A DNA stretch of 64,000 nucleotides from Cryoendolithus antarcticus (taxonomy: Eukaryota; Ascomycota; Dothideomycetes; Cladosporiales; Cladosporiaceae), in NCBI GenBank assembly GCA_002077065.1, contig NAJO01000035.1, positions 124,001-188,000 on the forward strand, in the 5' to 3' direction. The notes below the pieces were generated by a model. The model saw nothing but the letters and a program-made list of their open reading frames with translations. It was not told the DNA's origin and ran no database searches. The translations under genes were made by a program, and so were the position numbers. Shown here piece after piece: positions 19,726 to 30,176 of this stretch (position 1 is the first letter of the stretch; each line of letters opens with the position of its first letter).

Positions 19726-22158
19726 ATGAAATTTCTAGTTCTAGTTCTCGCGTTGTTTGCGCAGACATCCTTGGCCCAGACGACGAGCGGCAATTCATCT
19801 AACGTTGGCGACTTCGTAGCAGAAGGCCTGCAGATCACGACGACATCTCCGTCTACGACATCAACGTTGCCTAGCACAAACAACGACTCATCTACCGGCT
19901 TGCTTCAGGGTCCATTCGACTTACCGATCTCACCGCAGACGACACTTTTGACCCTGCTCCAGGGCTACACGACTCTGAGTCCAGCAGATGCCTCATCAAT
20001 CACGGCAGACTTCTCGTGCGCAGCTTCCCACAGCGCATGGCTCAGCTCTGTCCATGAGCCGACCAACTACGCAACGATAACTGTCAAAACGAGTACATCC
20101 TTTGAGGCTCCCGTCGTACTAGGCACTGCCGATGTCTACACGACGTCCGCTGGTCTCGCCTGCGCCCATGGCAATTTCACACCAACAAGCACCTCGATGT
20201 GGACCTTCAATGGCCCTACGTTCACGACGACGACGTCGGAGTCACCAGGGCCGGCCTTTCCAAGTTGCCGCGTAGGTCCGATTGCTTGTTCACTGTTGTC
20301 GCAATCAGTATGGAGTAGCTTGGGTCTGCCGTCGGGTGCTTCTGTTACCGCGTTGCCGAATTGGTCGCTCCCCGACTGTGTCATACCCAGCCCGACGACT
20401 ACAGCCTCGGCTCCTCCAAGCAACTCAGACCTACCATGCCAGCTCACTGGCAGGAACGTGGAAGTCTTGTACTGGCCATCCACGGCCGCAAATGCTACTA
20501 TCACTGGCGCTCCTAGCATACAGACTGCCACCACCGTGATCTCTGGCTCGACAATGACCTTCACCTCGCCATCGGTCTACCTATCCTTCGATACCATAGG
20601 TGCTTACCATCTCATCACGGGTCATCAGAACCAATACATCCCCGTTGGCTCCACACGCAGTCAACAATGGGTCGCAGTCGACCCATCAGACATCTCAAGC
20701 ATGATTCTCACCTCCACCGGCCTAGACATGTCATCCGCGGCTCTCGACATCGCTACTGGCGGCACCAGCTCAAATCGCTACGTCACCGAATTCTACCGCG
20801 AATGGAACGGGCTCGTCGGTCCAGCAGAAGGCATGAACATAGTTCCGAAATCCGTTGACTTCGATGCCCTCACCAAACCTGATCCAGTGGCGTACTACTT
20901 CGGCGCTGGCTGGCAGTCTGGCGGTGTAGGCGCTGGTCCGCCGGGTTGCAACGAAGTCACGTCTGGCTTCCAAGACATCATGAATCCCCGTGGACCGGCG
21001 CCAGAATGTGCTACAGTCTTCAAGGACTTGTACCATGCGCAGCTGGCTGTGCCGAAAGCTGTACGAGCGCTAGATCCCGCATGGGCACAGTGTGATGTGC
21101 CGTTGTATGGTATATATGATCCTCCGATCGCCTTGCAGGCGGCTGGAGCTGTCAAAGGGCCGGTAGGTGCGACGACTACAACCTCCGCCAGTGATCCTCA
21201 GACTACTGGGGTGGCTGCTACGCCGCCTTCGACCCCTGTGGTGCCTACGCCTACTGCTACGGGCTCTGCGCAACAGGACAATCAGCCCACGACTACCGCC
21301 TCAGCGAGTGATCCATCATCGACACCCGAAGATCATAATCCGGGAAATTCAGGCTCAGGGTCGACAACTGTGCCGATGGACAGTCCATCAGCAACAGCCG
21401 AAGGTCATGACCCCATCAATTCGGACCCAGGCGCTGGGAACCTACCTTCTCCGAGTGGGGGCCAGGATAGCCCAAGTCCCGTGGTCTACACCCTTCCTTC
21501 CACAACATACACGTTGATTCCCCCAGCAAGCAACACAGTCCGGCCTGGATCCGGCCCATCCGACCAAGTCTCTCCCGTCCAGTCCTCCGTGCTAGTCATG
21601 GGATCACAGACTCTCATACTCGGCGGCAGCACGCAAGTCATAGAAGGGCACACCATCGCTCTCGGCTCGGCCGGTCTAGTTGTCGATGGCTCGACAGCAT
21701 TGCCCTCCCCTACCGGTAGTCAGCAAGGTCAGGGTGTACCAGGTGCTGTGGTCTATACCCTCCCATCCGCAACCTACATGCTGTCTCCTGTTGTCGCGAG
21801 TGAGTCAGCACCCTCTGGATCTGACTCACCAGACCAAGCATCTCTAGGTCAAGCATCTCCATTCCAGGCCTCCGTGCTCGTCATAGGCTCGCACACGCTC
21901 ACGCTCGGTGGTAGCACTCAGGTCGTGAATGGCCATACAGTCGCTCTCGGATCGTCGGGTCTCGTGGTCGACGGCGTGACCGCAACTGCGCAACCAGTGC
22001 AGTCTACGGCAAGCAGTATTGTGGATCCGGGACAGTCAGGCTCCGGGACAAGCGCTTCGCCTAGTGTTTCCGTGCAGACTGCTTCCAGTGCAGACCGCAA
22101 CGGGGCGATCAGTGTCTGGATTTTTGGTTCGATCGCGCTACTCTATGCTCTGACATGA
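19726..22158 (+). CDS. Large Ser/Thr-rich GPI-type cell-surface protein with two repeat modules
   Basis: I start at the ATG at 19726, which begins a signal peptide (MKFLVLVLALFAQTSLA); an upstream in-frame start at 19711 would add five residues before it. The 810-aa product has a Ser/Thr-rich leader, a cysteine-containing N-terminal domain to about residue 470, and a Ser/Thr/Pro-rich linker. Two copies of a module follow at about residues 585-658 and 674-751, each with VVYTLPS.TY near the start and a GSTQV...GHT.ALGS.GLVVDG core. The end (WIFGSIALLYALT) is a hydrophobic tail typical of GPI attachment. The modules resemble those of many fungal wall glycoproteins. Predicted plasma-membrane or wall protein; specific function unknown. 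Confidence 0.8.
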   Translation: MKFLVLVLALFAQTSLAQTTSGNSSNVGDFVAEGLQITTTSPSTTSTLPSTNNDSSTGLLQGPFDLPISPQTTLLTLLQGYTTLSPADASSITADFSCAASHSAWLSSVHEPTNYATITVKTSTSFEAPVVLGTADVYTTSAGLACAHGNFTPTSTSMWTFNGPTFTTTTSESPGPAFPSCRVGPIACSLLSQSVWSSLGLPSGASVTALPNWSLPDCVIPSPTTTASAPPSNSDLPCQLTGRNVEVLYWPSTAANATITGAPSIQTATTVISGSTMTFTSPSVYLSFDTIGAYHLITGHQNQYIPVGSTRSQQWVAVDPSDISSMILTSTGLDMSSAALDIATGGTSSNRYVTEFYREWNGLVGPAEGMNIVPKSVDFDALTKPDPVAYYFGAGWQSGGVGAGPPGCNEVTSGFQDIMNPRGPAPECATVFKDLYHAQLAVPKAVRALDPAWAQCDVPLYGIYDPPIALQAAGAVKGPVGATTTTSASDPQTTGVAATPPSTPVVPTPTATGSAQQDNQPTTTASASDPSSTPEDHNPGNSGSGSTTVPMDSPSATAEGHDPINSDPGAGNLPSPSGGQDSPSPVVYTLPSTTYTLIPPASNTVRPGSGPSDQVSPVQSSVLVMGSQTLILGGSTQVIEGHTIALGSAGLVVDGSTALPSPTGSQQGQGVPGAVVYTLPSATYMLSPVVASESAPSGSDSPDQASLGQASPFQASVLVIGSHTLTLGGSTQVVNGHTVALGSSGLVVDGVTATAQPVQSTASSIVDPGQSGSGTSASPSVSVQTASSADRNGAISVWIFGSIALLYALT
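21481..21980 (+). repeat. Two coding repeat modules in the GPI-type gene
   Basis: Module 1 lies at about 21481-21700 and module 2 at about 21749-21980. They share the order VVYTLPS, a spacer ending SVLV.GS.TL, then a Gly-rich block around GLVVDG. They differ at many positions, so the duplication is not recent. Confidence 0.75.
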
Positions 22159-22670
22159 GCACGCGTGACTGAATCTATGGTCAAGTCTGATTGAAGCAAG
22201 CCCGCCAGGTATCACGCGAGAAACCATATCCCGCGTGTGCGTCCAGAGAGCCTGACGACCAGTGGAAATGTCAGCCACGGGCTCCGAGCCAAGTGTTGCG
22301 AGCGGGACTCGCGGCGCACGCTGTTATGCACCACAGCTGGCGGTCCCGTCCGACCACGCAGTGCTGTAGAGTGGTCTCAAGCGTCGAGTTCCCTAGTGCA
22401 GGTAGCAAGCCTGTCGCAAGCTCAAAGAAACAAGGCACGGCATTGCGTTAGGCGCGCGGATGGCAGAATGCAGTTCACTCTCTTCAAAGGATACGAGAAG
22501 TGAGCTGGTACGCATGAGTTGAGAAGGAAAGACAGAGAGTTACGCTAGAAGAACCGAGGAAATCATGCTGTGCACTTTACCGCAGCGTGCACACGCAGCG
22601 CTATGCTGAGCGCTAAGATATGCTACACCCATACATCATACACTACTCTCCCACGTTTCCAATATCTCAC
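22159..22670. other. Convergent 3' intergenic region
   Basis: 512 bp between the stops of the GPI-type gene (plus) and SNU114 (minus). No gene or RNA seen. Confidence 0.5.
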
Positions 22671-25622
22671 TTACCCGCCTCCCTCGCCTTCCATCTGCTT
22701 CCTCACCTCGCCCTCTAGGAACCTGCCCACGCTAACCTCACCACTCAGCCCCTTCCTTCGCCTAGTCTTGAGCACAAAGTCCCTCGCGGTGCCTTGACTA
22801 GGCGCCTGCTCCAGCGGCCGGAATTTGATAGACTTATCCAGCGGGTCGCCAGGGACGAGACTCCATCTATCGAACACCAGACTCAGCGTCGCTTGGCCCT
22901 GTGTATGGATTCTGAGATCTGTCTCGAACCCAAAACTGTCGATCACGGGGATCAAGCCGCGGACGGAGTATAAGGGTGTCCCAGGGACAGGAGCGTCGGA
23001 GAGAACGTGCCCGCGGCGGCGGGAGAGGACTGTGTAGAGCGCTGAGACGGCGGTGGAGGGCCCGAGCATGGTGCAAGCGTAGACTGGTTCTAGCAAGCGA
23101 GGTGAAGCTGTGAGGAAGGCGGAATAGCACGCCCGTCGTGCCGTGGGGATGATCTGTCCGCCGCCGCGAGCGAGAGCTTCGGGCGCGAGTTCGAGGTCCG
23201 TAAGTCTGAACTTCGTGTTTCGGATTGGTTCTTCGCAGAGTGGACCTTCTCGGGTAGCCCAGCTGAAACCTTGCTTGATCGTATCTCGTACTGAGCGTAG
23301 AAGTTTGCCGTCAATGGATGTAGGTATGGTGTCGTTTTGCAGGATATTCGGTCCCGAGTCCGAGGGTCCAAAGGCCCAGATATTCCGACTAGCGAGGAGA
23401 TCATAGCCGTAGTTCTCCTCGAAGAATTTACCCACCTTGCGCACGGGGTCTTTGATACTCACTCTCCCCGTCTCGATATCCTGCGCAATTCCGTCGTCCA
23501 GAGGCTCGGCTACGAAGGTCAGCTTATTTTTCTTATTCGGCGTAAGAGCGTAGCATTTTATACTACTCTGATCTTGCACCGTTTCGCAGAAGCGGGTGAC
23601 CGGGTCAGAGACTTTGATCTCCATGTTTGCGTACAGCTTGCGGAGATCGTGCAGCACGCAGTCCATGTACAGCTCACCTGTGCCGAGGACAACGTGCTCG
23701 CCGGATTCTTCGACGCGAGTTGTGATGAGGGGGTAGGATTTGTTGATTTTGCGGAGGCCGTCGAGCATTTTGGGGAGTTCGGAGGGGTTTATGGGTTCCA
23801 CGGCGACCTTGAAGACGGGCTCGAAGAAGTGTTGTATGGGCGCGAAGATGTAGGCGTCTTCGTCTGATGGGAGGGACGGGGCGACGACGGTGGCGTATTT
23901 GACTATGCTGTTGTCTATGCCACCTAGGAGGACGAAGTTACCAGCAGGCATGCCGGAGGTGGAGATGTTGTAGCGGCTGTTGCAGGTGCTGACGTCGGAG
24001 ATGATTGCCATCGCCATGTCTTCTTCGTTGTCGAGGGTGTAGTCTTCACCCAGTACTCGAACTGTCATGCCCGGGCGTGCTGTGCCGGACATGATGCGGC
24101 CAAAGGAGTTGAAGGAGCGGGCGTCGGAGGTGTTGAAGAGTTTGGTGATCTGGACTACCAACGGACCCTCGGCGTCTACCTTGAGCATGCTTTCAGCCGT
24201 TTGTGAGTCCAGAGGCCCGGTGTAGTAATTGTCGAGCTTCTGCTTTGCGCCTTCGACTGGGCTGGGCACATGCTCCACCACCATGTCGACGAAGCCACTT
24301 GCAGGACCGAAGAACTGCTCACACACCATCTTGAGCAGGTCCTTGGCATTTGCTCGCAGCTGTGACGGCTTCAGGACGATGCCCAGCTCCTCCAGCGTCT
24401 TCTTCAAATCCGCAGGACTCTCTGATATAGTGTTGCTGTATAGCTTGTAGATCGGCTCGAGTACAAAGTGCACAAAAGACCGCCTCGCTTTCTCCTCCAC
24501 AGCTTTCCTTGTGAACTTGCGTGACCGCGGGTTGAAGAATATATCACCCCATAACCGCTTGCTGAATTCGCGCACATCGAACTCAGCATTCGGATAGCTC
24601 TCAGCATACATCTTCGAGAAGCTTGGCAACGTGAAGCACCAGTTCATGCTACTGCATGCGAACGCCACATTTCCCTTCTCTGGACTGACCCGAAACTTCT
24701 CGCCTCGTCCAGGAATCACAGACTCGATGTAGGTGTTGACCTCCTCCACAACATGCTTCAGCTTGAAGTACGCATCAGCGGGGGGCAGCTTCAGCTCCAG
24801 TATCAATCGATCCATCTTGTTCACCAACAATACGATAGGTAAGTTCGCCAACACAGCATGCTTGATCGCCAACTCAGTCTGTACCTGTACACCTTCGACC
24901 ACATCTACCACCACCACAACGCCATCCACCAGCCTCATGCTAGCCGCCACCTCATCCGCGAAGTTCACATGCCCCGGCGTGTCAAGCATGTTGAACAAAT
25001 GCGTCTTCCCACTCGTCGCTTGCAGCGGCAAGCTCATGGGACTAGCCTTGATCGACACGCCGCGCTCATGCTCCAGCAGATGCGTGTCCGTGTACCGTAA
25101 CCGATCATCCTGCGCTTTGCCAGTCTTGCCCTCCCAGAACGAAGCCACATCGTGCGTCTGCGTGACAAGCATATCCATCACGCTTGTCTTGCCGTGATGC
25201 AAGTGCCCGACTAATGCGATATTCCGGATTTGCTCAGGAAAACCCATCAAATCTGCCACGAACTTCCGGTCAAAATTAACTTCCGGCAGGTTGTCCTCCT
25301 CGATTGTGAACTTCTTCGTCTCAGCCGGCGCGACGATAGGCTGCTGCAGTGTTTGGGTGTCTTCTTCCTGTATGAGGGTCTCGACATCCGGGCCGTAGAC
25401 TTGCGAGGCGGAGGGGTAGTATTGCTTGTCTTCGTGTAGGACGACTGCATTTGAGGGACCGCTGTCGTCGAGCTCCATGAGCTCTTGGCCTGTTGTGGGA
25501 TCGTCTACAGGCTCATCGTCGTCGAGGTATTGAGCGCCGGATATGGGTTGTTGATCATCTTCCTCTTCGCTCTCTTCGGGCTCGCCGATGTAGTTGCCGA
25601 ACTCATCGTAGAGGTCGTCCAT
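22671..25622 (-). CDS. SNU114: U5 snRNP EF-2-like GTPase Snu114
   Basis: I start at the ATG at 25622 (MDDLYDEFGNYIGEPEESEE), the conserved beginning of this family; the frame is open 60 codons further upstream but that stretch looks like leader. The 983-aa length is usual. It is a GTPase of the U5 snRNP (human EFTUD2, S. pombe Cwf10) that controls Brr2-driven spliceosome activation. An acidic N-terminal domain is followed by EF-2-type GTPase motifs: GHLHHGKTS at residues 139-147, DTPGH at 214-218 and NKMD at 267-270. EF-2-like domains II-V follow with a C-terminal LSLVFDRWSLVPGDPLDKS block. No intron is visible. Its start faces the thiolase start across 390 bp. Confidence 0.95.
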   Translation of the reverse strand: MDDLYDEFGNYIGEPEESEEEDDQQPISGAQYLDDDEPVDDPTTGQELMELDDSGPSNAVVLHEDKQYYPSASQVYGPDVETLIQEEDTQTLQQPIVAPAETKKFTIEEDNLPEVNFDRKFVADLMGFPEQIRNIALVGHLHHGKTSVMDMLVTQTHDVASFWEGKTGKAQDDRLRYTDTHLLEHERGVSIKASPMSLPLQATSGKTHLFNMLDTPGHVNFADEVAASMRLVDGVVVVVDVVEGVQVQTELAIKHAVLANLPIVLLVNKMDRLILELKLPPADAYFKLKHVVEEVNTYIESVIPGRGEKFRVSPEKGNVAFACSSMNWCFTLPSFSKMYAESYPNAEFDVREFSKRLWGDIFFNPRSRKFTRKAVEEKARRSFVHFVLEPIYKLYSNTISESPADLKKTLEELGIVLKPSQLRANAKDLLKMVCEQFFGPASGFVDMVVEHVPSPVEGAKQKLDNYYTGPLDSQTAESMLKVDAEGPLVVQITKLFNTSDARSFNSFGRIMSGTARPGMTVRVLGEDYTLDNEEDMAMAIISDVSTCNSRYNISTSGMPAGNFVLLGGIDNSIVKYATVVAPSLPSDEDAYIFAPIQHFFEPVFKVAVEPINPSELPKMLDGLRKINKSYPLITTRVEESGEHVVLGTGELYMDCVLHDLRKLYANMEIKVSDPVTRFCETVQDQSSIKCYALTPNKKNKLTFVAEPLDDGIAQDIETGRVSIKDPVRKVGKFFEENYGYDLLASRNIWAFGPSDSGPNILQNDTIPTSIDGKLLRSVRDTIKQGFSWATREGPLCEEPIRNTKFRLTDLELAPEALARGGGQIIPTARRACYSAFLTASPRLLEPVYACTMLGPSTAVSALYTVLSRRRGHVLSDAPVPGTPLYSVRGLIPVIDSFGFETDLRIHTQGQATLSLVFDRWSLVPGDPLDKSIKFRPLEQAPSQGTARDFVLKTRRRKGLSGEVSVGRFLEGEVRKQMEGEGGG

Positions 25623-27209
<1,587 letters not shown>

Positions 27210-27500
27210 ACTTGAGCTAGATCCACTCGTCGATCTCGTCAAGCGATACGGATTTGCAGCCGAGTTGCCACGGACTCGTGGTGTTCAGCTCGAGGCACGT
27301 TCTGCTCGGTAGGAGCATGTGCAAGAGGCTATAGCTCCCTGCTAGCAGCCAACCACGTCTCTTAGGGGGACATCCACCACCAGATTGCAAGCTGGCTCGG
27401 GAATTCTAAATCCGGTGGAGACACAGGAGCGCCAGGGCGGAAGGTGCATCTAGCCGTGGCCTAAAGATAGTCATTAGGCACCACAACGCATCAGCATATG
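27210..27500. other. Short intergenic region
   Basis: 291 bp between the thiolase stop and the end of the F-box pseudogene array. Nothing recognisable. Confidence 0.5.
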
Positions 27501-28621
27501 CTAGATGTTCAAATCCCTGAAGTTTCGTATCGCGCTCCAAGCAATTGGCTCGTAGTCCTCCCAATGCTTCATCTCCCGTCCCATCCTGCACAGCTTCCGA
27601 CAGCAAAATCTACTATCGCAGTCTGCACAGTCGCAACGCGGAAAGCAGCCTCTGGCGGCAAGACGAAGCGCCTGATCTACTGCTTCGGCACCTGCGCGCC
27701 ACCAGCTCACGGCGTCAATGAGTGCTAGGCGGTCGCGATGGCGTTCCACCTCGATGTTATTACCTTCGCCTTCCTCGACCCACTCCCCCTCGCAGCCGAA
27801 GACGATGAAGTCTGTCAGCTCTAGATTTGCGGCAGCCCACGAGAAGAGGCTGCGCCATGAGCCCTTGCCTCCGTGTTCGGGCGTACAGCGTGTCAGACTT
27901 ACTCGTTGCTGCGATGCGGTTTGTGTGCTGGGGAGGTGCGTGAGCGCTGAGAGCTAAACGTAGAAACGGTCTAGGATGAGAGTCTGGAGCTGGATGGGCC
28001 GCAGACTGGCTACGAGAGTTTGCAGCTCGATTATGTGCGAGTCGCTCAGATCAACGTTCTCGGTATCCAGATTCATATCAATGCTGTGGCCGAATCTCAG
28101 CCACAGGTACTGCAGGCTGGGCATCACGGCCAGCCACTTCGCGAAGCCCGTAATCCATTCCGGTGCCCCATGTCCGAAGTCGTTATAGCCCACATCCCAG
28201 TACATGACTTGGGTGAGTTCGACCTTGAGACTCGTGAGACGAGGCATGGAGGAATAGCTCAGACTACGTGGCAAGTAGTATGCGCTAGCCATCGAAGACG
28301 TCCCGCCGTGATCGCTGAAATCTAGATATAGTGCTCGAGGTGAGTACTCCGTCCGCGCTAGCGCGCAGAGCAGAAGACTCACTGCCTGTGCCTTGCACGC
28401 TGGCCGATTGTGAGTGGAAAGGCACGCTCGCGATCGCAGGAGCGGAGGTAGGCAACTCTTGAGCCGCCGATGTAGGTTCTCAGCATGATGGTTGCTCGCG
28501 AAGTGTCCCGCGAAGTGTCGTTTTCTCGGGGCAGATTTACGGGTATATCACAGCAAGTTGCTCGAAGCTCTACATGCCGGCTCAGAGCCCTGAGGTTCAG
28601 CAGAGCTTTGTCGAGAGTAAC
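27501..28621 (-). pseudogene. Decayed F-box family copy A (N-terminus missing, frameshift, in-frame stop)
   Basis: Translation in the minus direction shows homology to the intact copy at 30177-31769 in the same order. An ALLNLRALSRHVELRATCC block at about 28605-28545 matches the intact RHLQSSGNHVNLRILCC region, and RTYIGGS near 28480 matches SAYIGGR. After a frame change near 28395, SLLLCALARTEYSP matches SLLLCALGRTSYSP, and GYNDFGHG matches GYNDFRHG. A TAG at 27954-27956 interrupts the otherwise open frame, after which the Cys-rich tail (CDCADC...CC, then DYEPIAWS) continues to 27501. The N-terminal F-box is absent. A multi-exon reading is possible but the intact paralogue is a single exon, so decay is the simpler view. 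Confidence 0.75.
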
Positions 28622-29472
28622 TCACGGACCTAGCCTATCGTCCTCCCGCTCCGGCTCCACATGCACACGCACACCACTCCAAGCAATCGGCTCGTAATCC
28701 TGCCAATCCCTGACATCACGGAAGAACGGACAAGGCCACATGCAACAAAATTCGCTCCCGCTCTCCGCACAATCGCAGGTGACCCACTCTCCTCGTTCAT
28801 AGCCCTGCAGCGCCAGTTTCACCGTGTCAGCGCCGCTGTGCCGCTAGCAATCAGGCTGGACGCAATCGAGCATCATCCGATCACCGGCATCTGGGGCTAA
28901 GACCCAAAATTTCAGAGCGCAAGGGAGAGCCGTCAACGTCGTAGACGTTGAAGACAAGGAAGTCTATGAGGGCCAAGTTTGCGCCGAGCCAGGGGAAGGA
29001 GCCGCGCCGGAAGTCATTGTCGTGCTGCTCGGGGCGTAGGAGGGCGAGGCATTCGAGGGATTGTGCTTGGGGAGCTAGGAGGTCTGTGAGAGCTGGTGTG
29101 GCGAGGCGGAAGCGGTCTAAGATGAGGGTTTGGAGGTTGATATGTCGCATGCTGTGTACTAAGGCGGCTAGGTCCTTCGTGTACTGGTCATACCAGGGCA
29201 TCACGTGATTGTCAGAGTGGAAGCTCAGGCTGAGGACGCGGAGCGCAGGTGTCTTTGAAAGCCAAAGGCCGAGTATACAAGTGGGACGGGGACTTCTGTC
29301 GCTGGCTTTGTTTTGTACTTCTGCATGGTCAAGGAACAGCTTGAGACTGACTAGGCGCGGCCACAGCGTATATGCTGGCCTGTCGTGCAGACTCATCGGC
29401 CGCGGAGTCCTCGTTAATCAGGTCGGCGATACGCCTGATGAGCTCTGGTGGGAGCGTGCTGACACGGTCCAT
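28622..29472 (-). pseudogene. Decayed F-box family copy B (internal deletion, frameshifts, nonsense codon)
   Basis: An ATG at 29472 begins a good F-box start, MDRVSTLPPELIRRIADLIN, that parallels MDHFTSLPSELVTSIVDLA of the intact copy. After about 33 codons the homology jumps to the middle of the family (LVSLKLFLDHAEV, in another frame at about 29370), so roughly 220 codons are missing. A TGA at 28881-28883 closes that frame. The conserved tail (RTGIEAV-like segment, CDCAESGSEFCC, DYEPIAWS) resumes in a third frame. A TAG at 28844-28846 sits where the intact copy has Trp. The tail's stop at 28622-28624 directly abuts copy A. Confidence 0.78.
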
Positions 29473-30176
29473 GGTGTGCCTGCGTCAGCATCTACAAAGC
29501 ACAGCATCGACCACGGAGCCAACAATGGGCTTACCGAAACTACGGCGCCCTAGAACGCCAATGGAGGGCGGTCTTAGATAGATGTCCTGGCATGTGGCAG
29601 GAGCAGCTGGAGGAAGGCAATCACCGTTTACAAGTCGCGCCACGATGATGCAAGCAGCGGGCCTGAAGTCGGTCACTAATATATAAGGTAGATGTGATGT
29701 GTTGTATTCACCTTTCACGGCGCACAGACCCCGATCAGCAACGCGCGCATCATTGGCGGCGGCTTCGATCCATGACGCCGTTCTGTGCGCTGCATTGTAA
29801 GTGGCACATTGAACATACAAATACTGGGCAACGATTCGATTTCTCATCCCAGTCGCTACCGCTGGGGAACGCATGTCCACGGCCTCTGATGATGTCTTCG
29901 GGTTCGGTGCTAGGCCGTACAGTCTCGACTCACGGCCGCAGCCGCTATGGAGATTATGGTGGAATGCGCAGTGATGAATGCTCTCCCGCATCTGACACGT
30001 CATGTCTCTCCGGCAGCGACTCACCTGGATAATCGTGGGTAGTAGTGTCGTAATCTACTCGGCTTGCAGCGTGCCTGAGTACCTAGTCGATCCTACAGTA
30101 TTTACCTAGTCGCCATATGCACGAACTTTTCCTCATTCCGCACAGCGTCAGAATTGATTCGCAACCGGCACTTTTA
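29473..30176. other. Intergenic region within the F-box array
   Basis: 704 bp. A 179-codon open frame on the minus strand (29485-30024) has no recognisable domain and does not match the F-box family, so it is not called as a gene. Confidence 0.45.

Noticed and set aside
23337..23867. 176-codon open frame on the plus strand
   Set aside because: Fully antisense to the strongly conserved SNU114 coding region; no domain of its own.
29485..30024. 179-codon open frame on the minus strand in the F-box array
   Set aside because: No similarity to the F-box family, no domain, and composition like intergenic sequence.
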